Part shown: piece after piece, positions 53,471-62,862 of the stretch
Position numbering within the stretch: the stretch's first letter is position 1
Layout of the letters: each line of letters starts with the position of its first letter
Assembly: GCA_015146655.1 (NCBI GenBank)
Contig: VKHL01000162.1
Span: 1-62,862 of the forward strand
Direction of reading: 5' to 3'
From: Ochromonas danica
Lineage: Eukaryota > Sar > Chrysophyceae > Chromulinales > Chromulinaceae
Length of the DNA: 62,862 nucleotides
Notes under the pieces: generated by a model
What the model saw: only the letters and a program-made list of their open reading frames with translations
Told to the model about the DNA's origin: nothing
Databases searched by the model: none
Made by a program: the position numbers and the translations under genes

Positions 53471-54487
53471 ATGATTGAAGCTGCAATATCACAAGAACTC
53501 ATTAATGAATTCATTGAAAATGGTGTAGTGGTTGTTCCCAATGTACTTACTACAGAAGAAGTGGAAGAGGCTAGAAGAGGTTTCCACGCCATGCTGCAAC
53601 AATATGGTGTGGATGTCAACGACCTGGAAAACACAGGTCATGCACTAGGACAACTTTCTTCTACTCATGGCTCAGGAGGAGTTCTTGATTTGTTTTATTT
53701 TGACTGGAAATTGAAGATTAACGAGCATCCCAAGGTCTTGTCTATTCTCCAGGCTCTATGGCGAGCAACTTATGCAGCATACGACCCTTCTTCTTCTTCC
53801 ACTACTGACAAAACTTTCGCACATCCGTTTGGTCCATTTGATACTGAGAAAGCTTATATGTACATCGATCGTGTTGGTTATCGCTTACCAAGTGCACTAT
53901 CACAGCAATTGGGCAAGAACAACAAATCTCCTTTACAACGCTCACTCACTCCTCATCTTGACTGCTCTCCTCTTGAAAGATTCCAAGGAAAGAAATGGCG
54001 TCCTATTCAATCTTTTATTCCATTAACTGATACCTTAAATAAGAATGAAGGAGGTTTTGAAGTTTGTAAAGGTTTGCACCGAGAGTTTGATGAGTGGGTT
54101 GCTCGACGTCCTAACTCTTTCAAAGATAACTCTCCTCCACCTATCGTTGGACAGTTTACTCCTATTCGTCCCAAGGAAGATGAAGAGATTATTCGACGGA
54201 TGGAGGCTGTGCCATGTAGAGCAGGCGATCTTCTCCTCTTTGACTATCGCTTAGCACATGCTAATTCCATGCATAATGTCACTGATCATCCTAGAGAAGT
54301 AGTTTATCTTGGATTTTTGCCTGCTGTGGAAGTCAATAGAAGATATGCTGAGGAACAAAAGGAGCGCTACAGCAAAGGGGAATTGCCGGTGGATCAATGG
54401 CACAGTAACACGAAGCTTCAGCCATGTACCTATACTTTCTCTTCTCTTGGCAAGAAGATGATGACTTTGGATCCCTGGGAGACATGA
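53471..54487 (+). CDS. phytanoyl-CoA dioxygenase (PhyH) family Fe(II)/2OG oxygenase
   Basis: Single exon, 338 residues, the usual PhyH length (PF05721). The double-stranded beta-helix is marked by the HxD pair in LTPHLDCSPLERF (about residue 161), the block IQSFIPLTDTLNKNEGGFEV, which is the family core strand, and the distal histidine in DYRLAHANSMHNVTDHPRE, whose arginine would bind 2-oxoglutarate. All three iron ligands are therefore present, unlike the two other oxygenase-like proteins nearby. There is no peroxisomal SKL at the C-terminus (it ends DPWET) and no N-terminal presequence, so a cytosolic hydroxylase of unknown substrate is most likely. Confidence 0.87.
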   Translation: MIEAAISQELINEFIENGVVVVPNVLTTEEVEEARRGFHAMLQQYGVDVNDLENTGHALGQLSSTHGSGGVLDLFYFDWKLKINEHPKVLSILQALWRATYAAYDPSSSSTTDKTFAHPFGPFDTEKAYMYIDRVGYRLPSALSQQLGKNNKSPLQRSLTPHLDCSPLERFQGKKWRPIQSFIPLTDTLNKNEGGFEVCKGLHREFDEWVARRPNSFKDNSPPPIVGQFTPIRPKEDEEIIRRMEAVPCRAGDLLLFDYRLAHANSMHNVTDHPREVVYLGFLPAVEVNRRYAEEQKERYSKGELPVDQWHSNTKLQPCTYTFSSLGKKMMTLDPWET

Positions 54488-54659
54488 TGTTGGCTATTTG
54501 CTATTTATAGTTAGACTATTTTGGTTGTTTTTGTAAACTTGAAAGGAGAAATTGGTTGGTTGAAATGTCGTGTTTTTGAGCTTTGAAGTCGACTTCGGCG
54601 CCAGATGAGACTATCTGGGACTTTGACACAATGGTGTCTTGCCAGTTTTTTGCCTTGAA

Positions 54660-55389
54660 ATGTCGAGTCGAAATCTCAATCATAATGCCAACAATGACAA
54701 CCAATCCACTAGTCTGAAGAAAAAGAAGTCCGTTTCTATTATGGAACAATCTTCGGATCCAGGTGCGACCGCTCGCCTAATTCTGGAGAAGGTAAGCAAG
54801 CGAGGAATACGGACATGACGAGCTATCTAACGTTATCCGCTGTGCATGGTTGAATAATCCATCACCACTTTATGTCATTAGGATATGCCCACAGCTATAG
54901 AACATCTCAATGCTCGCTGTGAAGAGTTTCATGAGGTAAGAAACTGAACACCAGGAAGGAGACTTTGTATCTTTCAGTATTTTTAGTATCTTCAGTGGAT
55001 ATCCTTCCCCTGTCAGTCTCTCACATAGGGTACATGCTTGATAGGCTGCGGCACACTTTGGAAATGAATACATCAATAGTGCTCGTATTGGTTCAAGAAA
55101 TCCTTCTGAAGTTGTCCTTGAGATGAAGAAATTTCTTGCTCAAGGATTGGTGACTTTGACTGAAGATCTCAATGCGATTGTAACACAACTTGACAGCGCT
55201 ATCACATCACAAGATAGATCGATAGAATCACTTGCTGAATACACTACCTTAGTGCATTCAAAGCTTCAATTTGTACATCATCAACAAAATGCTGTTCATT
55301 TTGACGAAATGAAGTTATCAGCACCAAAGAAGATCTGGCAGCCAAATGAACTGACAGAAGAAACCATTCCCATTAACGAAACATTGTAA
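54660..55389 (+). CDS. Abi (Abl-interactor)-like helical protein, candidate WAVE/SCAR complex subunit
   Basis: Three exons (54660-54791, 54882-54935, 55045-55389) join in phase 0 to 176 residues. After a basic tail (STSLKKKKSVSI) the protein is nearly all helix, with heptads through EVVLEMKKFLAQGLVTLTED and LNAIVTQLDSAITSQDRSIE, then LAEYTTLVHSKLQFVHHQQN and a proline-containing end (KKIWQPNELTEET). Spacing and the position of conserved-looking residues resemble the core of Abi proteins (CEDNY...LTTQALASVAYQIN...VDMHKEKVARREIG), which form the WAVE regulatory complex coiled coil that turns on Arp2/3. The similarity is by eye and weak; another short helical adaptor cannot be excluded. The gene converges on the JmjC gene with 137 bp between stops. 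Confidence 0.5.
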
Positions 55390-55526
55390 CTTTGTAAATT
55401 GCTCTGAAACAGATATAATAACTAGATCTTTCAGAGAAGTGCAATCGTTGTGGAGGTGCAAGAACATTTGCTTGCCCTCAACTGTTGCCAAAGACTACAA
55501 TCTTTCATCCTCTCAACAAAACCTAT

Positions 55527-58500
55527 CTAGTAAACATAATTCCTCACTTCAACGGCAAATCCAATGGCATGGTCAAGGTTGAGTACTTGATGACTCCAAT
55601 GGCGTGGAGCAAAGAGAGCTTGTCCAGCTTGCTGGATGATACGACAAGGCTCATGGGCTTGTTCAGACTCTAATGACTCATTAACAGCCGAAGAGTTAAA
55701 GAAAGGATTTTCTTGCGTGTGAACTATATCCTTAGCGATCCATTCCCAGGGATGAATATTCGTATAGAGCTCTCGCCCTTATGAGACAAGGAGCATTGGA
55801 AAATTACTTTAAGCATGATAACAATATCAAAACGATACAACATACCTGGTGGAGTTATGGCCCAGAGCTTGGCACCCGAAAGTAGCACGTTGAGAGCTGG
55901 ACCATGACTATGCATGGGTGCTCCAGTCAGTACAGGCCCTAAGTAAAGCTGGACGAAAGTTTGGAGATCCTCTTTTGTAGTCAAGCTGGTGGTATCTGCG
56001 GATGCAACTGCTTGTAGCAAGGATATTAGCTGCTTGACTCCCGAAGGATATGGGTGAGGTTGATCCAAAACTGCAAAAACATCTTTCTTTAGGAGTTGAT
56101 TGATCTCCATCTGCTCATTGCTGAAGAGATACAAAGGGATCTCAGCAGAGAAATTATAGAGAGTCGACAGCAAAGTTAGATTTCGCTCAAATTGTGTTGC
56201 CAGATAACCAACATCTACATCAGAAGGTTTCTTCGCAGAAAGTGATTCTGAGAGAGTCTGGACAACATTAGATCGCACCTATTCAGATAGCAAATTGTCC
56301 TCATCAATACACTCACTGTAGCAAGCAAATCTATTTCAGACCACTCACCTGGAAGGTAAAATTCTCAGCATAATCTAAATACTGGCGTAGCTTCCACCAT
56401 TTCTAACCGAAGCAATACGCCAAACTTCAACCAAACATGCCTATTAACAAGAGTTTAGAGAATTCCTACCTCTTGCTGGCCGAATAGACTGGCATAAGGA
56501 ATTGGGCCAGCTAAAATCTAAAACATGAGATGTTTTAAACAAGTTCGCATTTCAAACTGTCAAACTACTTCATCGCTTACCTGTGCATCGCCGTGGTCTC
56601 TGAGAAGACTATCCTTCTTGAAAGCTATTGTCATAACCAAAGAAAAACATAAGCTATTCTGAGCACAGTAACATTTTCAACACAACATGATTCAGCGTAC
56701 CTTGCGCTGCGCTATTAATATGAGAGTAATCAGCATTCTCCAATGGCTGAGATCGACTTTCCTTCCCAACAGTTGAGATTGCCGCATTGATGTGCTGTGG
56801 CAGCAAGTCAATAAGAACTGGTTGATTACGCTGCACATAATTCTTGTGGAAGTCCTCAAGGGTCAAGTCTGATAAATGAACTCGATCCACCCGACAACGT
56901 GCTCCAACACTATCTTTGGAATGTTTTACGTTCTTCCCTTTAGAGGAACTTGAAGGAATCAATTTAGATAAAAACGATTTCTTTTTTCCCTTCTCTCCTG
57001 TCTCATTATCGCCCTCTTCATCAAGTATAACTGGCATGTAGTCATTAAAGATGGGCATGTTGTCATTGGACCATGCATCACAAGGAGCTAACTCCTTAAG
57101 AGCTTCCTCATACAACTCGGAGGTTTGGATATTGGAGGATTCTGGAAAATTGCGACAGATGCCAACTGCCAATCGATTGGCTACATGTTGATAGCCAATT
57201 GATTGAGCAGAGCGGAAGGAAGCAACGACATCGTCAGGCGTTGGGCTAGGGAGGGAATAATCGTGCTGAAGCTTCAAGATGATCCCTACAGCTAGATCAT
57301 CTCCATTGCTCACCTAGACCACATAAGCAATTCCATTTAGCACACAAAGAGATGCATTAATAACTGAGCAAAACGATTACCGCCATTTGGAGGGCAGGTC
57401 CCAGCAGAGGAGAGGGATTGCGCAGGATAAGAGGAGCCAACAAGGAATAGAGGCGAAGCTGTGTAGCTCGTGTCAAAATATCCAGACCAGTCCTGTGGTC
57501 CCTTCTCGTTAGATCTGAATTAGCATCATTACCACGAAAACGATAACATTATTATCCACAAGCAATCATTGAATCCCGCCAGTAAAACAGCTGACCTAAG
57601 CGGAGGTGAGGATGAGGTACAGGAGCTGTTGGAGAGGCAGGGAGGATGGACAGCAAAAGTGCGACACAACTACCCATCCAGCCTCTCGTCATTTGATCGA
57701 CGATATCACGATTGATTACCCTGTCACAAAGCATAGTAAAAGACATCACTTGCAACAAACAGCATGGAGCTGCGATATTCTCAATCCTACCGCGGATGAC
57801 CCAGTTGAAGTCGATGCTTCATCAATCGAAATCTCATCTGGTGCATGCTATCCACTGCTTCATGGAGATAACCTGATAGATCATAGTCTGTATTGTTGGA
57901 TTTACGCAATACATCAATCAAGAAACGAAGTTCTCCATCCAGCATACGAACATAAGGCAGAGGATCTGGATCAGGTTGGTTTTCATCTGGTTTGAGGATA
58001 TCAAATATCTAACCATATTACCACAACAGAGCATTCCATGAGAAACCCAGCTAATACTATTAGAATGTTATAATTGAAGTGTCTACTATACCTGAGGGTA
58101 GCGATGAATGGTGAGATTGAGACGATCTAATAGCCGCAGAGGCGTCCAGCCCTGTGCTGCAGCTACTTCTTCAAACTGCTCGACGGTTGGTAACTCACTC
58201 CACTTGTTATCCTATCACAATTACATCCAACCCACACATCCTCACCTGTTAGCTTGAAGATAGACACTATAGTACTGGACCTGGTCTACCTTGAAAATAG
58301 CTGGAGATCCCACTTTTGTCGACTCTGAGTTTGTTGTTGTGGTGGTCGTAGTCGTCGTAGTTATTGTTGAAGACATAGAGGATATAGAAGAAAGCACAAA
58401 GCGATAGACTGTTGGAAGAACAAGTGAGGCTGTCCATCCAAAGGCAAAGAGAATGGCCACATTGATCCAACTAACACTTGTCTTTGCCTTCTTAACACGT

Positions 58501-58565
58501 GATGGGGGAGAAGAGGAGGAAGAAGATGGTACTGTTTTGACCTTGTTGTGAGCTTTCTTTCCCAT
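55527..58565 (-). CDS. membrane-anchored JmjC/cupin-8 oxygenase-like protein, 11 exons
   Basis: Exons (reverse): 58290-58565, 58092-58211, 57791-58008, 57596-57720, 57381-57514, 56701-57313, 56581-56624, 56470-56517, 56349-56402, 55846-56278, 55527-55777; all phases agree, 771 residues. Residues about 31-50 are a membrane anchor (WINVAILFAFGWTASLVLP) after a basic tail. The middle (IFDILKPDE to LALGPALQMA-like helices) is an unassigned helical region. The C-terminal part is a cupin-8/JmjC fold: NYVQRNQPVLIDLL, GDAQILAGPIPYASLFGQQE, YLDYAENFTF, then the metal region PMHSHGPALNVLLSGAKLWA and the closing strand FAPRHWSHQVLNL. The proximal ligands read H-S-H where H-x-D/E is usual; the distal His is present. 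It probably acts inside the secretory pathway. The donor of exon 1 is uncertain by a few codons. Confidence 0.8.
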
Positions 58566-58655
58566 TTTGTTCTCTTTGCTAGATCTTCTTCATCTGCTCT
58601 CCTGTTGCTGGGATGGTGTTGCTCTGAAATCTTATTAAGTTAACCCTAGCATTTT

Positions 58656-58750
58656 GGTTAAGTTAATACGGTTAAGTTAATACGGTTAAGTTAATACGGT
58701 TAAGTTAATACGGTTAAGTTAATACGGTTAAGTAAATATGGTTAAGTTAA
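58656..58750. repeat. 14-bp tandem repeat in a divergent promoter
   Basis: Six to seven copies of GGTTAAGTTAATAC, the last ones diverging (AGTAAATAT). The array lies between the JmjC start (58565) and the SAP/hydrolase start (58799), only 50 bp from the latter. GTTAAC-like halves recur, so it may multiply a transcription-factor site. Confidence 0.9.
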
Positions 58751-58798
58751 GAGGAGAGAAGGGGAATGGAATGAATGGGTTGATGGAGAAAAGAAGAA

Positions 58799-61110
58799 AT
58801 GCTTGACAGTGTATTTTTCCTTTGCCTTGTTTTGCTCTCTATTCATCTTGATCATGCTTTCCAATATGGATTTATAAGGTAAAGTGCTTTCAAATTGATC
58901 AAGTCATCTACAACTCACCTCCTCTCTGTCTCTCTCTCTGTGCATATCAAATACTGTAGCAGTAGTAGCAGCCACTGGCTCCACCTGCACCACCACCAAC
59001 ACAATCTCATTCTACAAGCACAACAACTCCCTGCTAATATTCCTGATACTACAGGAGATCTCTTCTCTCTTGCTAGCTTAAAGCCCAAGACAACCAAAGA
59101 GAAGCAGCACCAGCAGGATGATGATGTTGACGATGACGAAGAAGAAAGTCTCAAGCAGTTTGCTCTCAGTATGTTAGACTGTCTAACCTCACCACAAGAT
59201 ACTGACGATCCTGAGTATAACTTTGAAAAGGATAGTCGTAGAGATCAACTACTTTCCTCTACTAACTACAGTGAACTGAAAGTTGAACTTCGAGCACGTG
59301 GTTTGAAAACATCTGGTGATAAAGTTGAAATGATTACACGATTACTTCTACATATTGTTGACCCTTCTATTCAATATGAAGATGAAGTTGGAGTGAAAGT
59401 GAAATATGTTGATCCTGAACAAGTGAAAGCTAAAGAGTATATCGAACATACACCTGAAGAACGATTACAAATACAAAACTTACCACCTGATTCAGATGAT
59501 CTTCGTTTACTACCACGTAAAGGAAGGAAAGCAGTTCGTCGACTTGTTATGGATGGTCTAGATCGTCGTATTGCTACCTATTTACCTTTATACTGTCAAA
59601 GATCGAAAAACAAAGCTTTAGAAGAAGATATGGTAACGAATGGAGACAATTCTTTACGTGCTTATCTGACAAGTTCTTCACTATTATTAAGAGGTACTAT
59701 GGATATGTCAAAATCGTTATCAGCTATTATTGTACTCCCACCTCGTAGTTTAGGATGGGGGAGTAAAGAAATGCGTGTTTTAGCAGATGAATGGGCTTTC
59801 CAAACACAGTCCATTGTTCTGATGCCTGACTTATATCGTAAAGTTGGTAGCTCTAATACACAGAGTGTAGATGGTGTTAAAGTCACTCATTCTAATGAGA
59901 TTGATCAAGAGCATGATGAATATAAGCGTGCCTTTGATGATGTGGTAGCATGTATGCTTTATGCAAAGCAGAAATGGTCAGCCCAAGCTGTTAGTGTTGT
60001 TGGAGTGGGAAATGGTGCTGACTGGGCTCTAGAGATTGCTTCTGATTTACACTCCTTTGCCTGTCAAGCAGTGGTAGAAGAGTCACGCAAGACCTCTAAG
60101 ACATTAGGTGAGGTTGTGAAAGTACACAATCTTTATCGTCGTCGCTCTCCAAGAGTACTAGACCTTCGTGGAGATTCTAAGAATAGTAAACAAGTGGAAG
60201 ATCAATTAATGAAAAGTCTCTTTGGTACTACTAATCGTACAGAAGTGTTATCTACTGAGGATAGACAACGATTTGATGAAGAATTACAAAAACTCTTACA
60301 GAGTATGGATGATGATAAAGGAGAAATGATGATGATGGAAGAAGTAGTAGGAGATAATGATAATAATGATCCACTCTCTCGACTAATGCCATCTGTATTG
60401 AATGAAGATGAAGATGATAAGATACCTGAAGATCCTAGTTTACCTGTTGATATGACATCACAACAATATACGAAAGATTGTTTACGTATTGAAGAACTTG
60501 CAAACAATGTCATGATAGAAGGAAAACTCTTTCCACGCGCTTCAGTTAGTTTAACAGATATTCTGACAATTCAACCTCGTGCAGTGACTGCTTTACTACC
60601 CAAGAAGCTTGACTTGACTGATATTCAACATCGTCTATCAACATCCCTATTGTTAGTTACAACAACTACTAATAAAGTAGTCCTAGAAAAGTAAGTTTGC
60701 TTCTTTCCTGATACACCACTAAAAATTCATTACTAATCTATTACCACATGTATACCTGCCTGTATTGTTGATCATCAAGTGCCTCATTGCTAAAGAAGGC
60801 TTTGGATAAGCGCTCAGACGAACTATTGGATTATTCATTCCGTATCTATGAAGATTTCTCTGAAGACTTTGTCTATAATCCACAGAATGAAATGGATACC
60901 AAAGCTGTCCAAGATGTCTTGGATCTTGCTTCTCTGTGGACAGATGCTCTCACTCAAGCTGATGATGCCGAGTTAGTCGATGGTGCTGGCACTGTCAAGA
61001 CGAGAGGAGAAGGATGGTGGGAGGTACAGAAGGAAGATCTTTGGCTTCCTGTGCGAGCATCTGCTGTGGCAGCCTACTTGCACGATGAACCTGATTTCTT
61101 ACCCAAATAG
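58799..61110 (+). CDS. plastid-targeted SAP-domain / dienelactone-hydrolase-fold fusion
   Basis: Exons 58799-58878, 58960-60690, 60780-61110 give 713 residues. Exon 1 (80 bp) supplies a signal peptide, LDSVFFLCLVLLSIHLDHAF, ending in AF-QYGF, a red-secondary-plastid import motif; the first in-frame ATG of exon 2 alone would lack it. A serine/histidine-rich transit-like stretch and an acidic run follow. Residues about 128-160 are a SAP domain (YSELKVELRARGLKTSGDKV), a helix pair that binds DNA or RNA. From about 290 an alpha/beta-hydrolase fold of the dienelactone-hydrolase type follows (SAIIVLPPRSLGWGSKEM; VVGVGNGADWALEIA). The elbow G-V-G-N-G lacks Ser/Cys at the nucleophile position, so catalysis is doubtful. 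The C-terminal exon completes the hydrolase-like region. A plastid nucleoid role is conceivable. Confidence 0.75.
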
Positions 61111-61209
61111 TCTAACCTACAGTGCTGCACCACAACTACAGTTAAGTAGACACGACATGCCTTTCTCAATAATTTCCGTTCACTACTTTAGTGGTAGTAA
61201 TAACCACTA

Positions 61210-61378
61210 CTTTGGTGTCTTTGTTAGGGTTAGATATGTTTTGCATTACATCATGTGAAAAGACAGCTGTACTACAGTACCTCGTCATCATCATCATCAT
61301 CATCATCATCCTGCTGTCTTTTCGCATGATGCAATGCAAAACATACGAAGTGAAAATACTTACAAAGAAAGACACCAA
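61210..61378. repeat. imperfect foldback between convergent genes
   Basis: 61235-61267 pairs with 61313-61345 (31 of 33 bases), and outer 12-13-bp arms near 61211-61223 and 61367-61379 (GGTGTCTTT/AAAGACACC) also pair, with unequal interiors. The loop includes a (CAT)n run at 61285-61310. It fills the 280-bp gap between two convergent stop codons. Confidence 0.85.
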
Positions 61379-61390
61379 AACATTCTACTA

Positions 61391-62434
61391 CTAGCTGAGA
61401 AAGACATCAAAGAGAAGGCTAACGATAGGGTGACTGTATTGATGTGGAAGAGTTTTGAACTCATGCATGACAAAGGAAGGGAAGATGACTAATAGACCTC
61501 CTTCAGGTGGTGGACAAATCTCGAAAGACTCTCCATAGAGATTTCTCACACCTTTTGGTTGAATCACAGCAGCTGCTAGGCGCGGATCAATCAAACGTAG
61601 ACATCCACCAGCAGAAGCAGTAGAACCCAAGATTTCCTTCGCAGCGGAAAGATAGTAAACCCCCGTGAACTGAGAGGCAGGGTTGACTTGTGCCTCTTTT
61701 CCTTCTCCTGCCTTCCATATTTGACCCCATCCTTCCACACGATAGGAGAGATGGCTATTATTGGATAAGGCCAGAAATCGTCCAATTTGAACAGTTATTT
61801 CCTCTTGAATCCAAGTGATGGAGGCACTATTAGATTGGTTGAAGAGGTTTTCAGCTGACATACACCCTTCATCTACTCTACACGCAATGTGCTCTTTGTC
61901 AAGAGATAGCACATACTGGTTGAGGTCTTTTGTGTGGGCCATGGCGACAGGGGACTTGAGCAGATTCTGAACGAAGAGGAGAGATGGGAAGAGAAAGTGA
62001 AAACTGCCACTACGCCAGGTCAATCCCATTAACTCAGGCGATGGAATAGATGTGGTGGCGGTAGTTGAGGCTGTGGCCACCTGCTTGGAGGAATGAATGT
62101 CATCACTACTGGAGTAGTGAGGAGGCAGCATGCCATTGAGATCAATCTCTCCCAAGGGACCAGGCTGTATGACACGATCTAGCGGCAATAACAAGGTTGT
62201 AAAAGTTGGCAGATAGACATGATCTCCATCGCCCACCTTAACGCAGATAATCTGAAAGGACAAGAGCTTGTTGGATAGTGCCAACAGCTTCTTCTTGCTT
62301 AATGTGGAGAAGTCACAATAGGGCCGAGAACGATCATCATGACATGAGCACTTGGAAAGATAAGTTCGATCTTGTACTTTAGCATAACCCAAAGTGACAA
62401 TGAGAAGGAAGAATCCCCAAAGGAAGATCACCAT
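61391..62434 (-). CDS. secreted 2OG-Fe(II) oxygenase_5-like protein with altered iron site
   Basis: Single exon, 347 residues, with an N-terminal signal sequence (MVIFLWGFFLLIVTLGYA). The C-terminal 150 residues resemble the putative 2OG-Fe(II)-oxygenase_5 family (PF13759): GWGQIWKAGEG..., QFTGVYYLSAAKEI, CLRLIDPRLAAA, and EGGLLVIFPSFVMHEFKTLP. In typical members a H-x-H/D pair stands just before SGVYY and an arginine ends the domain. Here that pair reads V-N (QVNPASQFTG) and the final arginine region reads SHPIVSLLF, while the distal histidine (FVMHEF) is kept. The N-terminal half has three cysteines (KCSCHDDRSRPYC) and is unassigned. Probably a luminal protein that may have lost iron binding. 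Confidence 0.65.
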   Translation of the reverse strand: MVIFLWGFFLLIVTLGYAKVQDRTYLSKCSCHDDRSRPYCDFSTLSKKKLLALSNKLLSFQIICVKVGDGDHVYLPTFTTLLLPLDRVIQPGPLGEIDLNGMLPPHYSSSDDIHSSKQVATASTTATTSIPSPELMGLTWRSGSFHFLFPSLLFVQNLLKSPVAMAHTKDLNQYVLSLDKEHIACRVDEGCMSAENLFNQSNSASITWIQEEITVQIGRFLALSNNSHLSYRVEGWGQIWKAGEGKEAQVNPASQFTGVYYLSAAKEILGSTASAGGCLRLIDPRLAAAVIQPKGVRNLYGESFEICPPPEGGLLVIFPSFVMHEFKTLPHQYSHPIVSLLFDVFLS

Positions 62435-62862
62435 ACCAAATAATTAGTTAACATCCAACCTAGACCATAAGGTAAAACATGGCACAATAAGGTAAAACAT
62501 GGTAAACGATGGCAAAACATGGTTATCAGCCATGTATGGCACTGTGATTGATTATTGTTTGATTAAAATTTGCCAATTCCAATTATTTTAAATTTTGCCA
62601 ATTATTCGTTGAACAACTTGTATATTGCTGCAACGGAAGGAACGGGACATTCGGTGGTATCTTCTTTTTTAATAACTCTAAATGACGAAAGGCGGCTAAG
62701 TCGTGAGCAAATAATGGCTAACGACTACTATAGCTCTATCTTGACGTTGTACTACGCTGCTAAACGACCAAGAAATCTTTATGCCTCTTTCTCTAATAAT
62801 CAAATAAAGCATTTGCTGAGAGAACCGTTCAGGTTAAACGAATTAGATGCGATCAAGATTAT
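62435..62862. promoter_or_regulatory. upstream region with repeated AAGGTAAAACATGG
   Basis: No gene seen in the last 428 bp. Two copies of AAGGTAAAACATGG (62469-62482, 62489-62502), plus a related GGCAAAACATGG at 62512-62523, lie 35-90 bp upstream of the oxygenase-like ATG. A near-identical copy stands in the ATAD5/GlcNAc-transferase promoter. Confidence 0.5.

Noticed and set aside
58656-58750. GGTTAAGTTAATAC array as an internal telomere-like repeat
   Set aside because: The unit does not match known telomere types (TTAGGG, TTTAGGG) and lies between two active-looking genes.

Overview
This window reads as nuclear DNA from a single-celled, photosynthetic eukaryote whose plastid is of secondary, red-algal type, most likely a stramenopile (ochrophyte) alga. 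Three observations support this. Most genes carry short GT-AG introns of about 60-80 bp. There are plastid enzymes (gamma-tocopherol methyltransferase, a PsbP-family lumen protein). Three proteins begin with a signal peptide followed by a phenylalanine in an ASAFAP-like context (LAF-HL, DAF-YAP, HAF-QYG), the bipartite plastid-import signal known from heterokonts, cryptophytes and haptophytes. A dynein regulatory complex subunit (DRC5/TCTE1) implies a motile flagellum. I see no mobile element, CRISPR array or viral relic.

Layout. 0-11 kb: a possible gene end, DRC5/TCTE1, an FAD monooxygenase, an IMPACT/YigZ protein, a tRNA-Arg(UCU), the five-exon tocopherol methyltransferase (with a 27-nt exon), a near-perfect 271-bp inverted duplication carrying two more tRNA-Arg(UCU) genes, the PsbP-like gene that grows out of that duplication, and a TAT-SF1-type splicing factor with two GYF-like domains. 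11-26 kb: a 3,611-residue VPS13 lipid-transfer protein, and an SDR-family protein of the secretory route carrying five exact 375-bp coding repeats. 26-36 kb: an orphan acidic-tailed protein, a ZNF593/Bud20 zinc finger, two F-box-like/LRR paralogues and a GRK-like RGS-kinase. 36-51 kb: a triose-phosphate/nucleotide-sugar transporter, ATAD5/Elg1, a GlcNAc-transferase-like membrane protein, FYV7, a PIN-like carrier with a plastid presequence, a luminal glycosyltransferase-like protein, DNAJC3/P58IPK and a catalytically altered rhomboid. 51-63 kb: a tiny membrane protein, a coiled-coil protein, a PhyH oxygenase, a three-exon protein resembling Abi, an eleven-exon JmjC/cupin-8 protein, a plastid SAP-domain/hydrolase-fold fusion, and a 2OG oxygenase-like protein with altered iron ligands.

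The genes are not an operon and do not form one pathway. About 29 protein genes in 63 kb, many divergent with 200-400 bp between starts and convergent with about 100-300 bp between stops, indicate a compact genome with shared bidirectional promoters. Loose themes are plastid biology, the secretory pathway and glycosylation, three Fe/2OG-dioxygenase-type proteins within 9 kb, and genome maintenance or RNA work (ATAD5, TAT-SF1, FYV7, ZNF593). Exon joins were worked out by eye from splice signals, reading phase and family alignment; they are internally phase-consistent but not backed by transcripts.
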